Of a stretch of DNA of 64,000 nucleotides, positions 1-7,634 are shown one piece after another. Source of the stretch: a virus; the IMG/VR virus record IMGVR_UViG_3300035670_000111, positions 1 through 64,000 of that record; one strand, 5' to 3'. Position numbers and translations under genes: made by a program. Under the pieces are notes generated by a model. It saw only the letters and a list, made by a program, of their open reading frames with translations. It was not told the DNA's origin and made no database searches. The stretch's first letter is position 1; every line of letters begins with the position of its first letter.

Positions 1-114
1 TATTACTTTGACGGGGAAGAATACACATCAAACATGGAGCCGTTACTTAAGCGTATAGACAACGTAGACTCCTGCAGTAAGCAATACTTAGTGGCAGTAG
101 ATTTTCATTTCTAA
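1..114 (+). CDS. C-terminal end of a plus-strand gene, unknown function
   Basis: Reading frame 1 is open from the first base to a TAA at 112-114 and gives the last 37 residues of a protein ending VAVDFHF. The start lies outside the window. It is the only gene supported on the plus strand, and it converges on the minus-strand block across the inverted repeat at 121-167. No family is recognisable from the fragment. The short length makes chance possible, but the ending just before a strong hairpin supports a real gene end. Confidence 0.6.
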   Translation, partial: YYFDGEEYTSNMEPLLKRIDNVDSCSKQYLVAVDFHF

Positions 115-120
115 AAGATT

Positions 121-167
121 AACCCGCCCATATGAGATTCGTAGGTCGCTTCTCATATGGGCGGGTT
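121..167. terminator. Inverted repeat between convergent genes, probable terminator
   Basis: A perfect 17-bp inverted repeat has arms at 121-137 and 151-167 and a 13-base loop. On the minus strand the second arm is followed by TAATCTTTT, a usable U-tract; on the plus strand it is followed by AAAA, so it is weaker in that direction. It lies between the plus-strand stop at 114 and the end of the minus-strand block at 236, as expected for an intrinsic terminator serving mainly the minus strand. Confidence 0.75.
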
Positions 168-235
168 AAAATGTTTGTGTTGGCGGCGGCGGCGGATACG
201 TGGGTCAAAGGTTGGCCCGGTATCCCTGAGGGGGG

Positions 236-388
236 TTACTCCTTAAAAAATACTTCTTCTTCCCAATCCTCATCGTCCAACAAAAATTCGTCCTCGTCTT
301 CGTCTTCGTCTAGTTCTTCCCACTCTAGGTCATCATCTAGATCCAGATCGTCATCTTCGGACAGATCCAACCATTCTTCTTCAGTCAC
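236..388 (-). CDS. Very acidic 50-residue protein, possible DNA mimic
   Basis: GTG start at 388, six bases after AGGAG, and TAA at 236. The 50-residue product has 31 Asp or Glu residues, one Lys and no Arg, with a run of alternating Asp/Glu in the middle and scattered Trp, Leu and Phe. It is the last gene of the minus-strand block, 17 bases after the ribonucleotide reductase stop, and probably shares its transcript. Small, extremely acidic phage proteins are often DNA mimics that block host nucleases, RNA polymerase or nucleoid proteins; that role is inference from composition only. A plus-strand serine-rich frame over the same bases is its shadow. Confidence 0.7.
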   Translation of the reverse strand: MTEEEWLDLSEDDDLDLDDDLEWEELDEDEDEDEFLLDDEDWEEEVFFKE

Positions 389-405
389 TTTGACTCCTAT
401 TTAAA

Positions 406-2427
406 TTAATTAAACTTTATTTCACAGGCGTCCGTTGTGCAATAGGCCTCTCCTGATGCATCCAACGCGTTGCCCTTGTAGATAGGCGATAGGTCAATAG
501 CTTTAAGTTTACCGACGTAATTATTGTACGCCTCCTCAGTAATTTCAGTATAAGGTTGCTGAGGATATACATCGTTAGCTTTTGGAAGAAAGCTCACAGT
601 CTTTAGTCTTCCCTCGTACATATGCAAAATAGTGCCGATATGTCTAGCCTCGGTCTCCTTGTCAAAACTTATAGTGACTGATACCGAGTTGTCGGCCCAC
701 TCTGATTGGGCGAGCGCAGCAAGTTCGGCCTTTTCAAATATAGATACAGTCTGTTCTGGTCGTACCGGAACGGACTTAATCGGGAAGTAAACAACCGATG
801 TATTGTCTGGATCCGTCACAGAATCTTCTACCGTGTATTTGGCTTTGATAAACAACGGAAGCATAGGGTCAGACTTTGCAAACCGGATTGCTCTAAGAAC
901 ATACTCTCCGCCAATAGGCCAGTGGACTCCGGGAGTTTCTCCGGCAAGTATGGAGACAGTACCGGAAGGCTTAACGCTTGTAGTCTTAATGGACTCTCTT
1001 ACGCATAGCCATTCGGAGTAAACCTCATCCCATTTTTGTACTTCCTGATACCCATTATCCAACCAGTCTCTCAACTTTGGAAGGCCCTTGGTATCAGCGA
1101 AAGCCGCCAAGCCTGAAACTGAACAACCAATGCGACGATTGCGTTGCATAATTGCGTTGGTATTGGGCCAATGTGTTGGTATAAGAGTTACAGTCTTTGC
1201 ATACAAATAGGCGAACTTTAGGGTACGCAAATAATCCTTAATATCTGTGTGGCGATTGATGTAGGTCTCTACCAAAGTACAGCATTCGTAAGATTCTAGA
1301 GTCTGTTCAGCGCAGGGGTTGTATCCCGCAGCGCGATAGTCCTTGTTGTTTGCCGGATCTTTTAGACGTCCGTACTTTCTAGATACATCTAGCCATATGA
1401 AACCAGGCTCACCGTTCAAAGCAATAGCCTCTACGAATGGGGTATAGTCCATACCTACTGTAGCCTCGAGAGAGTTATTGCTCATCCAACCCCAGCCAGG
1501 ATTCTGTGGGTCGTAGGAGTTTCTCTCAGGGAAGGTCTCTGGATTCTTTAAATTAACAAAATCCATATCGGTAGGCTGACCCAAAGCAAGCTCAGCTGAG
1601 CGTCGTACATTGCCCGAAACCACACATACACCGATTAGGTTTGCCACATCTACAATGTCTTTGGTGGTTAGTTTCTCATTGGCACGGCCTTCAAAAATCT
1701 TTTTGATTGACCTATGTAGTCTCTCAAGAGGCTCGGATCCAGCTGCAGTTCCTCCAAAAGTTTTAATTGGAGTACCGGCTGGACGTACCAAAGAATAATC
1801 AAAGCCATAGATTGGCTGATCCGGCTTTAGGTAAGAGTTTATTAGGGTGGCTACAGACTCAACCCATCCTTCTCGGGTATCTGCCACAACAATGGTGACC
1901 TCATCGCCTGATGGGTCATAGATGGAGAAATCTTTATCGGCACCCTTGGTATCAAATCCAACTCCAACTCCAAGCATTGAGGCTTCCATCAAGAATACGA
2001 ATGGGGAAGATGGGTCAGCCTTTGTCATATCGGAAGTAGATACGAAGGCGCAGTTTTGTAGGGCGGCAGAGTTTCTCTGCTCCATGACGAATGGAGTACC
2101 CATCATCCAAAGCCCACGTCCGGGTGGAGTCCATTTCAAATTAAATAATCTATCGAAGGCCTCTTGAGCGGATGACTGGGCTTGTTGTCCGTTCCAAGGT
2201 AGGCGGTTAGTCTTGCAGTGATCTTTCTGAATCGAATACATACCCTCAATTACTCGACGGCATACATCAGACCAGCTTTCTTTGCTTCCATCTTCTTTCA
2301 AACGAGAGTAAGTTCTCATGAAAGTTATCTCGCCTACAGAGTTGCCTCCAGCATCTGGGTATCCCCAAGGAACTTTCTTATCTTTGTATGAAGCAACAAA
2401 ATCTTCTGTGAGACGAAATGAAAACAC
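406..2427 (-). CDS. nrdJ: Adenosylcobalamin-dependent (class II) ribonucleoside-triphosphate reductase
   Basis: Makes deoxynucleotides from ribonucleotides using adenosylcobalamin. The 673-residue length and layout match the monomeric class II enzyme typified by Lactobacillus leichmannii. Visible active-site residues are C126 (NCAFVST), the thiyl radical block C372 and E374 (NPCAEQ), C383 eleven residues after C372, and the C-terminal redox pair C663-x4-C668 close to the end. All key cysteines are present, so the enzyme should be functional. GTG start at 2427 with GAAAGGA upstream. It supplies dNTPs for the phage replisome encoded at 13-29 kb. The thioredoxin-like protein at 9291-9566 is a plausible reductant for C663/C668 (inference). 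Confidence 0.95.
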   Translation of the reverse strand: MFSFRLTEDFVASYKDKKVPWGYPDAGGNSVGEITFMRTYSRLKEDGSKESWSDVCRRVIEGMYSIQKDHCKTNRLPWNGQQAQSSAQEAFDRLFNLKWTPPGRGLWMMGTPFVMEQRNSAALQNCAFVSTSDMTKADPSSPFVFLMEASMLGVGVGFDTKGADKDFSIYDPSGDEVTIVVADTREGWVESVATLINSYLKPDQPIYGFDYSLVRPAGTPIKTFGGTAAGSEPLERLHRSIKKIFEGRANEKLTTKDIVDVANLIGVCVVSGNVRRSAELALGQPTDMDFVNLKNPETFPERNSYDPQNPGWGWMSNNSLEATVGMDYTPFVEAIALNGEPGFIWLDVSRKYGRLKDPANNKDYRAAGYNPCAEQTLESYECCTLVETYINRHTDIKDYLRTLKFAYLYAKTVTLIPTHWPNTNAIMQRNRRIGCSVSGLAAFADTKGLPKLRDWLDNGYQEVQKWDEVYSEWLCVRESIKTTSVKPSGTVSILAGETPGVHWPIGGEYVLRAIRFAKSDPMLPLFIKAKYTVEDSVTDPDNTSVVYFPIKSVPVRPEQTVSIFEKAELAALAQSEWADNSVSVTISFDKETEARHIGTILHMYEGRLKTVSFLPKANDVYPQQPYTEITEEAYNNYVGKLKAIDLSPIYKGNALDASGEAYCTTDACEIKFN

Positions 2428-2454
2428 AAAGTATCCTTTCTAACGGTGGTTGGT

Positions 2455-2471
2455 CTGTTATCTGATAACAG
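2455..2471. repeat. 17-bp palindrome, copy 1, upstream of nrdJ
   Basis: CTGTTATCTGATAACAG has 8-bp perfect arms around one central base. It lies in the 53-base gap between the nrdJ start and the stop of the TGT-like gene. Sixteen of its bases recur exactly at 3124-3139. The position just upstream of nrdJ suits an operator or a small hairpin in the leader; the role is not known. Confidence 0.6.
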
Positions 2472-2480
2472 TAATTTAAA

Positions 2481-3962
2481 TTATTCTAAAGAATCGGAGA
2501 TGATTTTAGTCGTTTGTTCCTCGTTTAGCCCGCCATCCGGAAGCTGTTTTAGGGTATTGGCACGGTCTCCAAACAAGGCTGACAGTACACCGCCAGAACT
2601 TTGACGCTCTACGGTCATGCGTACAAATTCTTTGTTCTCCTCCAACTCCTTTACTTGTTTTACAATCTTGAACAAACGGTCAATTTCTTGACCCGTATTT
2701 GGGTCAGGGTAACCACCGTTTACCTCCTCTGCAAATCGAGAAAACGCAACTCTGGCGCCTTGCATCTCGATTATTGCATTCAGTAAAGCCTTTAATTGTT
2801 CCTTTGTTTTTACCTCAATTGGTAGGTTAAAAGCACAGGCTGAATCAGGCTTCATGGCAGGACAATTAGCCGCCACGAAACAGGTATTGCACTGACGTAA
2901 AGATACAGATGCGTTCTCGATAATCGAGGCATCTTTGATGACATCTCGGCCGGCCTCATCCTTGTCAATAACCGTCTTGGATGTCATAGAAAATACGGGT
3001 AGAGTACGCATTTCTTCAGGGGATCTGCCCTTTATTTCAACAGATTGTTTCCGCACCTCTAGGGCACTATTATCAGGTCCGATACCCTGTGTTTCCGCAG
3101 AACCTGGGTCATCCCTATCAGTGCTGTTATCTGATAACAAGACGCCTCCCTTTTTAGTTAATTGTTGTTCAAGCTGCAAGTAAGACCAAATTGCTAATTT
3201 TGTAACTTCATTGCTGTCATCATCTAGGATTAGTTGAAAATCTAGTCCAGCTTTTTCTATTACGGCTTTATACCTAGGTCGTGCCTGGTCTTTCATCTTC
3301 TTTTGATATCTGACCAGCTTAGTTCCATCCCAGACTATAGTCTCGCCACGCATCATTGGTGAGAGCCATGCTAGGGTGCTAGCGGTCTCCAGAGGCACCT
3401 GTCGAAGGTTATCAGGGGTGGCGCAGGCCAAGCCATGGAATGAGGCTCCGTACTGGGATTTGAGGGCTCTAGCCCTTGCTGAGAGGGTCACATCGTTATT
3501 GATGGTCTCTCCCAGAATCCCAATATGAGGATAGGTTTGGGCCAGGGACATAAGGGCTGGATGGCCTAGTTCGGGGTGCCAAACAGGCATGAACCTATCT
3601 ACGCCAAAGTCTTCCCAGAAAGTCTTTCTTTGTTCATTGATCCAGACAGATCCTAGGCCTTTGGCGTCTAATTCCACGGCCATATAAATTTTATCTTCGT
3701 TGATTGCTACCCAGTCTTCGTAGTCGGCAGCATAATCCTCAAGCTCAGCTTGAGATAGGGATTCTTTATTTAAATGATAGCCGCCGCCATCCACATAGAT
3801 CCGAACATCGTCTGGGAAGCGCTCAGAGAGCAGGTAATCCTTAGTTTTAGGTAGGCCACGCTTCATCAAACGCCAGAAATTGACGCCTATATGCTTGACT
3901 CCAGCCTCTATAAGAAGCTTTCTATGGGAAGGGACTTCGCCTCCAAGGAAGACTAGATCCAT
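2481..3962 (-). CDS. TGT/DpdA-like barrel protein with C-terminal cysteine cluster
   Basis: 493 residues from ATG 3962, chosen because it forms a TAATG overlap with the upstream gene and follows AGGTGGGA; a GTG nine bases earlier is possible. The N-terminal 220 residues follow the pattern of tRNA-guanine transglycosylases and phage DpdA: IYVDGGGYHL resembles the TDSGGFQ base-pocket block, ETINND follows an IGILG strand, and HGLACATPDNL precedes a TLAWLS segment. At the usual nucleophile position (as in SVDSTSW) this protein reads TASTLAW, so the Asp is not obviously kept. The second half carries C358, C361, C367 and C376, a likely metal or Fe-S site, and a helical tail. Base exchange in nucleic acid is an inference. 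It is the last gene of the tight operon with the HAD-like and nucleotidyltransferase genes. Confidence 0.5.
   Translation of the reverse strand: MDLVFLGGEVPSHRKLLIEAGVKHIGVNFWRLMKRGLPKTKDYLLSERFPDDVRIYVDGGGYHLNKESLSQAELEDYAADYEDWVAINEDKIYMAVELDAKGLGSVWINEQRKTFWEDFGVDRFMPVWHPELGHPALMSLAQTYPHIGILGETINNDVTLSARARALKSQYGASFHGLACATPDNLRQVPLETASTLAWLSPMMRGETIVWDGTKLVRYQKKMKDQARPRYKAVIEKAGLDFQLILDDDSNEVTKLAIWSYLQLEQQLTKKGGVLLSDNSTDRDDPGSAETQGIGPDNSALEVRKQSVEIKGRSPEEMRTLPVFSMTSKTVIDKDEAGRDVIKDASIIENASVSLRQCNTCFVAANCPAMKPDSACAFNLPIEVKTKEQLKALLNAIIEMQGARVAFSRFAEEVNGGYPDPNTGQEIDRLFKIVKQVKELEENKEFVRMTVERQSSGGVLSALFGDRANTLKQLPDGGLNEEQTTKIISDSLE
3124..3140. repeat. Palindrome, copy 2, inside the TGT-like gene
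   Basis: CTGTTATCTGATAACAA repeats 16 bases of the palindrome at 2455-2471 exactly, about 650 bases away and inside coding sequence (linker region between barrel and cysteine cluster). An exact 16-base match is not expected by chance in a window of this size, so a shared binding site or a copied segment is likely. Confidence 0.55.
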
Positions 3963-4423
3963 TATTCCCACCTATTTAAATTATCGTCCAAAAGAATCTT
4001 TGCTCTGAGCTGCTTCTGGGCATCTAATTCTTCTTTTAGCTCTGACCACGGGCGTGCTTCACGTTTTCTTCTTGTAAATCCAGGCTTGGCAAATAGGATT
4101 GTGGTTACTCCAGAGGCTATAGCAGAGGCGCAACGGTCCACGTCACAGTCTATAAACAGTTCTATATTTCCTGAAGATCTAGCTAGCTTTAGCTGACGTA
4201 GCCTTAGATCTTGACCTTCGTAAGCCAATCTATTGTCATAGAGCTCTGCATAACCAGTTAGTAAGTTTGCCCGTAACCAATGCTCGGCCTCTTCAGATGA
4301 CCCATCAGTTGCCAGAGCAACTCTATAGGTAGCCGCCATCGTCCTGAATAGTTTTAGGCCTTCGTGTATCGGATCGCCAACTTCAGTTCTTAATACGCCG
4401 TCTATTGAAATTAAAACCGTCAT
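3962..4423 (-). CDS. HAD-superfamily-like protein lacking the nucleophilic aspartate
   Basis: 153 residues. The start LISIDGVL matches HAD motif I (normally hhhDxDGT/V), followed by a strand-turn ALATDGS like motif II and a late ELFIDCDVDRC strand like motif IV. The first Asp of DxD, the phospho-accepting residue, is Ser6 here (codon TCA in the DNA), while the second is kept. The protein may therefore bind but not hydrolyse phosphate. Its ATG overlaps the TGA of the nucleotidyltransferase gene by four bases, and its TAA touches the ATG of the TGT-like gene, so the three are translationally coupled. Alternative: a divergent nucleotidase or polynucleotide phosphatase. Confidence 0.6.
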   Translation of the reverse strand: MTVLISIDGVLRTEVGDPIHEGLKLFRTMAATYRVALATDGSSEEAEHWLRANLLTGYAELYDNRLAYEGQDLRLRQLKLARSSGNIELFIDCDVDRCASAIASGVTTILFAKPGFTRRKREARPWSELKEELDAQKQLRAKILLDDNLNRWE

Positions 4424-5340
4424 GGTTTAGTAGTGGCTGCCCTCCGTATCAGGGTCTCTGTGTCAGGTAGCTCTATACCGTAGGTGTCTAGTTGTTTTTC
4501 TTCATCATTTAAATCTTTATAATCTTTAATTGCTTTTAATGCGTGAACAACCCCGGACTTCTTGCCAGCTTGCCACCGGTAGTTATTGAAGTCAGAATAG
4601 CCGCCGCCGATCTTGCTGAAGGCAACTTTACGTCCAGCATGGATATCTTCATAAAAAGCTACAGCTTGATCTACAGCTAGTTGAAGTCTACGCTCTGCGT
4701 TGATTCTATAAGCCTCGTTTGATGCAGAAGCTTTGACGTCAGATAACGCTTGGGTGTATCTGTTGACCAGCTCCATGCCAGTTTCATAATCTTTTTGAAC
4801 TCGTTGTTCCCAAGCCCTTGAGTATGGGATAGATGGGGTTCTATCTGGTTCTACAGTCCAGGAATCAGAAATTAAATCATAGGCAGCATAAGGATTTATG
4901 TCTCGTATATCTGTTTGAGGATTTACGTAGTAAGTTAGTTCGTAGCCTTCCCAATTTTTGGTGTTAGGCATTAAAGAGTTGTAGAAACCCTCATTAAACA
5001 TCTTGGCAATTTCATCATCAGAAAGGCCAGCGTATTCCTGGTTGTATTGTCTAAATACTGGGTAGACAATGCCTACCAAACAATCTAAATCACCAGGATC
5101 TCTAGAAGCAGACCATTGATACGACACACCAGAACCTGCTAACCAAACTTTGGTCCACTTTTCAGGCATGCTGTATCGAACGCTTAGATGCTCGAATAAG
5201 ATCCTCTTTATTGCGTTTCTAACCCAAGGGCGTAGAGTTTTTCCTATAAAGATTCTCGGATCGAGCTCTGTCTCTGGTCTACTAAAGTACGAGGTGGAGC
5301 TTTGCTCCACGTTAACTTCAGAAAAACGATCCGTATCCAT
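4420..5340 (-). CDS. Nucleotidyltransferase (pol-beta superfamily-like)
   Basis: 306 residues. Residues 66-86 hold the signature of this superfamily: WLAGSG (G69, S70), then DPGDLD with D84 and D86 as the metal-binding pair. The region after it is helical and has a late KIGGGYSDF segment. Such proteins transfer a nucleotide to RNA, protein or small molecules; the substrate cannot be read from the sequence. It opens the tightly coupled operon with the HAD-like and TGT-like genes, which suggests a joint role in nucleic acid or nucleotide modification (inference). The ATG at 5340 lies five bases after the stop of the upstream small gene. Confidence 0.75.
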   Translation of the reverse strand: MDTDRFSEVNVEQSSTSYFSRPETELDPRIFIGKTLRPWVRNAIKRILFEHLSVRYSMPEKWTKVWLAGSGVSYQWSASRDPGDLDCLVGIVYPVFRQYNQEYAGLSDDEIAKMFNEGFYNSLMPNTKNWEGYELTYYVNPQTDIRDINPYAAYDLISDSWTVEPDRTPSIPYSRAWEQRVQKDYETGMELVNRYTQALSDVKASASNEAYRINAERRLQLAVDQAVAFYEDIHAGRKVAFSKIGGGYSDFNNYRWQAGKKSGVVHALKAIKDYKDLNDEEKQLDTYGIELPDTETLIRRAATTKP

Positions 5341-5344
5341 AGGA

Positions 5345-5599
5345 CTATTCTTCAGCTTCTGCGGGTGTATGTCCTTGCTTATTCGCTGATGCTAGCTTTA
5401 AAAGGGTGTACTCCGCTGCAGTTTGGGCATGAATATCTGAAAGGATCTCTCCCATAAATCTACGAACTTCTCTCAAACTAGCGTCTCTTTCGACACTTAC
5501 TGAGAATATGTTCTTATCCATTTCTAGAAAAATCCCGCCATCTTTGCCAATTAAAACCGCAAATCCGGTAAGAAATTCTTTCTTTTGTTCCTCTGACAT
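5345..5599 (-). CDS. Small conserved-type hypothetical protein
   Basis: 84 residues with ATG at 5599 preceded by AGGAGAACAC, a good ribosome site. The start MSEEQKKEF leads into two beta strands (GFAVLIGKDGGIFLEMD) and a long helix (SLREVRRFMGEI...). No cysteine cluster, membrane segment or known motif is seen. It is five bases upstream of the nucleotidyltransferase start and is probably in the same transcript. I do not recognise the family. Confidence 0.75.
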   Translation of the reverse strand: MSEEQKKEFLTGFAVLIGKDGGIFLEMDKNIFSVSVERDASLREVRRFMGEILSDIHAQTAAEYTLLKLASANKQGHTPAEAEE

Positions 5600-5607
5600 G
5601 TGTTCTC

Positions 5608-6189
5608 CTATTCATATGCGCCAGCTGCTTTACGCATCTGGGTTACAACGTGGGTTTTTACTGGACAAAAGTCGCACAAGTATACGTTTGTACTTGCAGA
5701 CTCTGCTGGCATTGGTAGCCCAGCTTCTTTTCTTTCCGCGTGAGTTTTAGGGATCAATCTCTTTTTAGAGTCTCTCCAATCTGAACAACCGGCTTGAGGC
5801 CGTAGATGTTCAGAATAACACTTCATTGCATCTTCATAGAAAGTTGCTTTTGTTGTGTAGTAATCTGGATCTATATCCGCTAAACCACCGCCAACTCTGG
5901 TTCTGATATTTTTAATAATCTCTTTTCTAAACTTCTCTTGTGACCAGAGCTTTACTCCAATCTTAGATAAGAAACCTGTGTGAGGTATGCCCGCGCTGTT
6001 GTGTTTTTCTATAGTTAATTCTAAAAATACATCGTCGTCTGGGTTACCCTCAAAGTCTGGAAGCTCTTCGATAGTCTTACAGTTGTAGCAATAAAGCAGA
6101 CGAATCTTTGGGCCCTCATCTCGGACCTCTACATACTCACCGCTTTGATCGGCAGGACCGCCGCTATTTCCTAAAATTGGGATGCTCAT
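5608..6189 (-). CDS. Zinc-ribbon-like hypothetical protein
   Basis: 193 residues with two spaced cysteine pairs, CYNC near residue 34 and CDFC near residue 172, which could close one zinc site, and a further Cys in MKCYSEH and AGCSDW. The middle part is charged and mixed alpha/beta. The start ATG lies directly after a hairpin that contains its GAGAGGG ribosome site (6192-6213). The gene lies eight bases before the next small gene. No family is recognised. Confidence 0.75.
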   Translation of the reverse strand: MSIPILGNSGGPADQSGEYVEVRDEGPKIRLLYCYNCKTIEELPDFEGNPDDDVFLELTIEKHNSAGIPHTGFLSKIGVKLWSQEKFRKEIIKNIRTRVGGGLADIDPDYYTTKATFYEDAMKCYSEHLRPQAGCSDWRDSKKRLIPKTHAERKEAGLPMPAESASTNVYLCDFCPVKTHVVTQMRKAAGAYE

Positions 6190-6191
6190 AA

Positions 6192-6213
6192 AACCCTCTC
6201 TACTAGAGAGGTT
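6192..6213 (-). promoter_or_regulatory. Hairpin overlapping the ribosome site of the 5608-6189 gene
   Basis: On the minus strand AACCTCTC-TAGTA-GAGAGGGTT forms a stem with one bulge, followed by TTATGAGC where ATG is the start codon. The 3' arm contains GAGAGGG, the only good ribosome site, so folding would hide it. The TTTT after the stem also gives it a terminator look. A regulated start or a leaky terminator are both possible. Confidence 0.4.
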
Positions 6214-6225
6214 ATCCTATCATGT

Positions 6226-6690
6226 CTAGTACTTGATACCCTTAGGTCTATATAGAGAAGTTGAGGCTGCTCGGTCCTCTTTACGCACTTTTTCTATAGC
6301 TTTTTTATCTTCAGGAATCTTATAAACTTTAAATTCACGGCCATTTACAGTTCTGATCTCATAGTCTGGGGATTTAGGGACCTTCTTAGTTGCTGCCTTC
6401 TTTTTAGCTGGCTTCTTAGGCTTTATTTCAGCCTCTGTAGCTGGCATAAACTGAAGATAATGCCTATTTAAATCTCTGGCCTCTTCACGAGTAATATGAC
6501 CTCCTTGAACAGCTTCAGCAACATGTCTGGCAGCCGGCATTCCAGAGGTAGGCTTTGCTTTAGTTCTCTTTGGATGCTTATAGCTAATTCTGGATCCTAC
6601 AGATACGTTCATATCTATGAGCTTATTTACTTCTTCCTGAGGAAGCCCTGTACCTCTAGCTCGTTCTCTAGGAACAAAAATTTTAGCCAT
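6226..6690 (-). CDS. Basic hypothetical protein
   Basis: 154 residues. The N-terminal half is mixed (RARGTGLPQEEVNKLIDMNV), the middle has a Lys/Pro/Ala-rich linker around residues 91-108, and the end is again basic. This composition suits nucleic acid binding or a virion-packaged protein but there is no recognisable domain. It starts eight bases inside the end of the upstream gene (stop at 6683). It is the first of a run of small basic proteins extending to about 12.9 kb. Confidence 0.75.
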   Translation of the reverse strand: MAKIFVPRERARGTGLPQEEVNKLIDMNVSVGSRISYKHPKRTKAKPTSGMPAARHVAEAVQGGHITREEARDLNRHYLQFMPATEAEIKPKKPAKKKAATKKVPKSPDYEIRTVNGREFKVYKIPEDKKAIEKVRKEDRAASTSLYRPKGIKY

Positions 6691-7303
6691 TCTTTAAAGA
6701 CTCAAATTCTCCCTTTAATGCACGCATAGTTAAGCCCTCTGCTTCTTTTCTACGGCGCACGTCAGCGGCTACTTTGAATATTGGTTTACCGCCAGTATTG
6801 GGATTGCCGGACTTAGTTACCCATCGTCCTCCAGCTGTTTGATGCTTCTTTTTAGCTGCGCCCATGCTGTGTATGGATTCATCTCCAGCACGGTGAGCTT
6901 TAATAAACTTTTCTACATTTGGATCTGGGGTAGCTGAGGGAGCATCCACCTGCATTTTGTACAACTCGCTTACATCACGAGTCATAGGAGTAATCATTGG
7001 AGCGTCTAAACCTTTTTTCTCAGCCCTGCGCTTAACTTTACCAGCGCAGCTTTGGCACAAAGGCACAAAGGACACGGGCTCTACAGGAGAAGTTTCTGGA
7101 TTGCGGTTAGTTATACCGGCTAAGCGAGTAGCGTCAGAACCACAAGAAGGTCCCCAGCAAAGGTGTTCTCTACCTCGTCTTGGTCCGCCTTCTAGTACGC
7201 TTTTAGATCCTCCACCTTTGTTACCTTTTGTACCGCCTCTTTTACTCTTTACAAAAGGATTGGGAGTTTCTACCGAATAACCCTTATTCTCAGTATTGTC
7301 CAT
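6683..7303 (-). CDS. Hypothetical protein with zinc-finger-like cysteine pairs
   Basis: 206 residues from ATG 7303. A GTG at 7321 in the same frame is possible but has no clear ribosome site. After a Gly/Lys/Arg-rich N-terminus comes CWGPSC, then about 30 residues later CQSC, the spacing of a four-cysteine zinc site. The C-terminal half is basic with a GGRWVTKSGN segment. The start overlaps the end of the upstream gene by 14 bases. It probably binds nucleic acid (inference). Confidence 0.7.
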   Translation of the reverse strand: MDNTENKGYSVETPNPFVKSKRGGTKGNKGGGSKSVLEGGPRRGREHLCWGPSCGSDATRLAGITNRNPETSPVEPVSFVPLCQSCAGKVKRRAEKKGLDAPMITPMTRDVSELYKMQVDAPSATPDPNVEKFIKAHRAGDESIHSMGAAKKKHQTAGGRWVTKSGNPNTGGKPIFKVAADVRRRKEAEGLTMRALKGEFESLKNG

Positions 7304-7634
7304 TAAAGCTCTCAATTGCACAGGTAGCGCACATGTTGCTAGCTCTAGAGTTGCTTACACTGGAATGAAACTGACTTCCGCGCTGAGATCCGCCTCCGCG
7401 GTTTCTTATACCGGCAGTTGCTGGATGAGCTTGAGAAGGATTATCAGTTAAACCAAGATGATAGCTGGCTTTTGAAGCAGCTTCTGAGACAACATCTGCG
7501 GCCATACCTCCAAGAGTCTTGGCAACTTTCTTAGCGCCTTCCTCTTTGTACATCTTTGCGGCAGGGCTATTCTTAATCTTGTCTGTAAACTTTTTAGGAC
7601 GATCGTCGTCCCCACCTACCGCTGTCTTAGCCAT
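7290..7634 (-). CDS. Small basic hypothetical protein ending in a CATC motif
   Basis: 114 residues. The first half is Lys/Asp-rich and helical (PAAKMYKEEGAKKVAKTLGGMA), the second is Gly/Ser/Arg-rich, and the end SNMCATCAIESFNGQY carries one CxxC pair. The MCAxC sequence recurs at the N-terminus of two other tiny proteins in the window (7635-7811 and 47058-47162). It is packed directly against its neighbours: the upstream gene stops at 7635. Function is unknown. Confidence 0.7.
   Translation of the reverse strand: MAKTAVGGDDDRPKKFTDKIKNSPAAKMYKEEGAKKVAKTLGGMAADVVSEAASKASYHLGLTDNPSQAHPATAGIRNRGGGSQRGSQFHSSVSNSRASNMCATCAIESFNGQY

Noticed and set aside
132-404. Plus-strand serine-rich open frame
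   Set aside because: It is the complement of the acidic gene at 236-388 and of the hairpin; GAN codons read backwards give Ser-rich products. It lacks a ribosome site.
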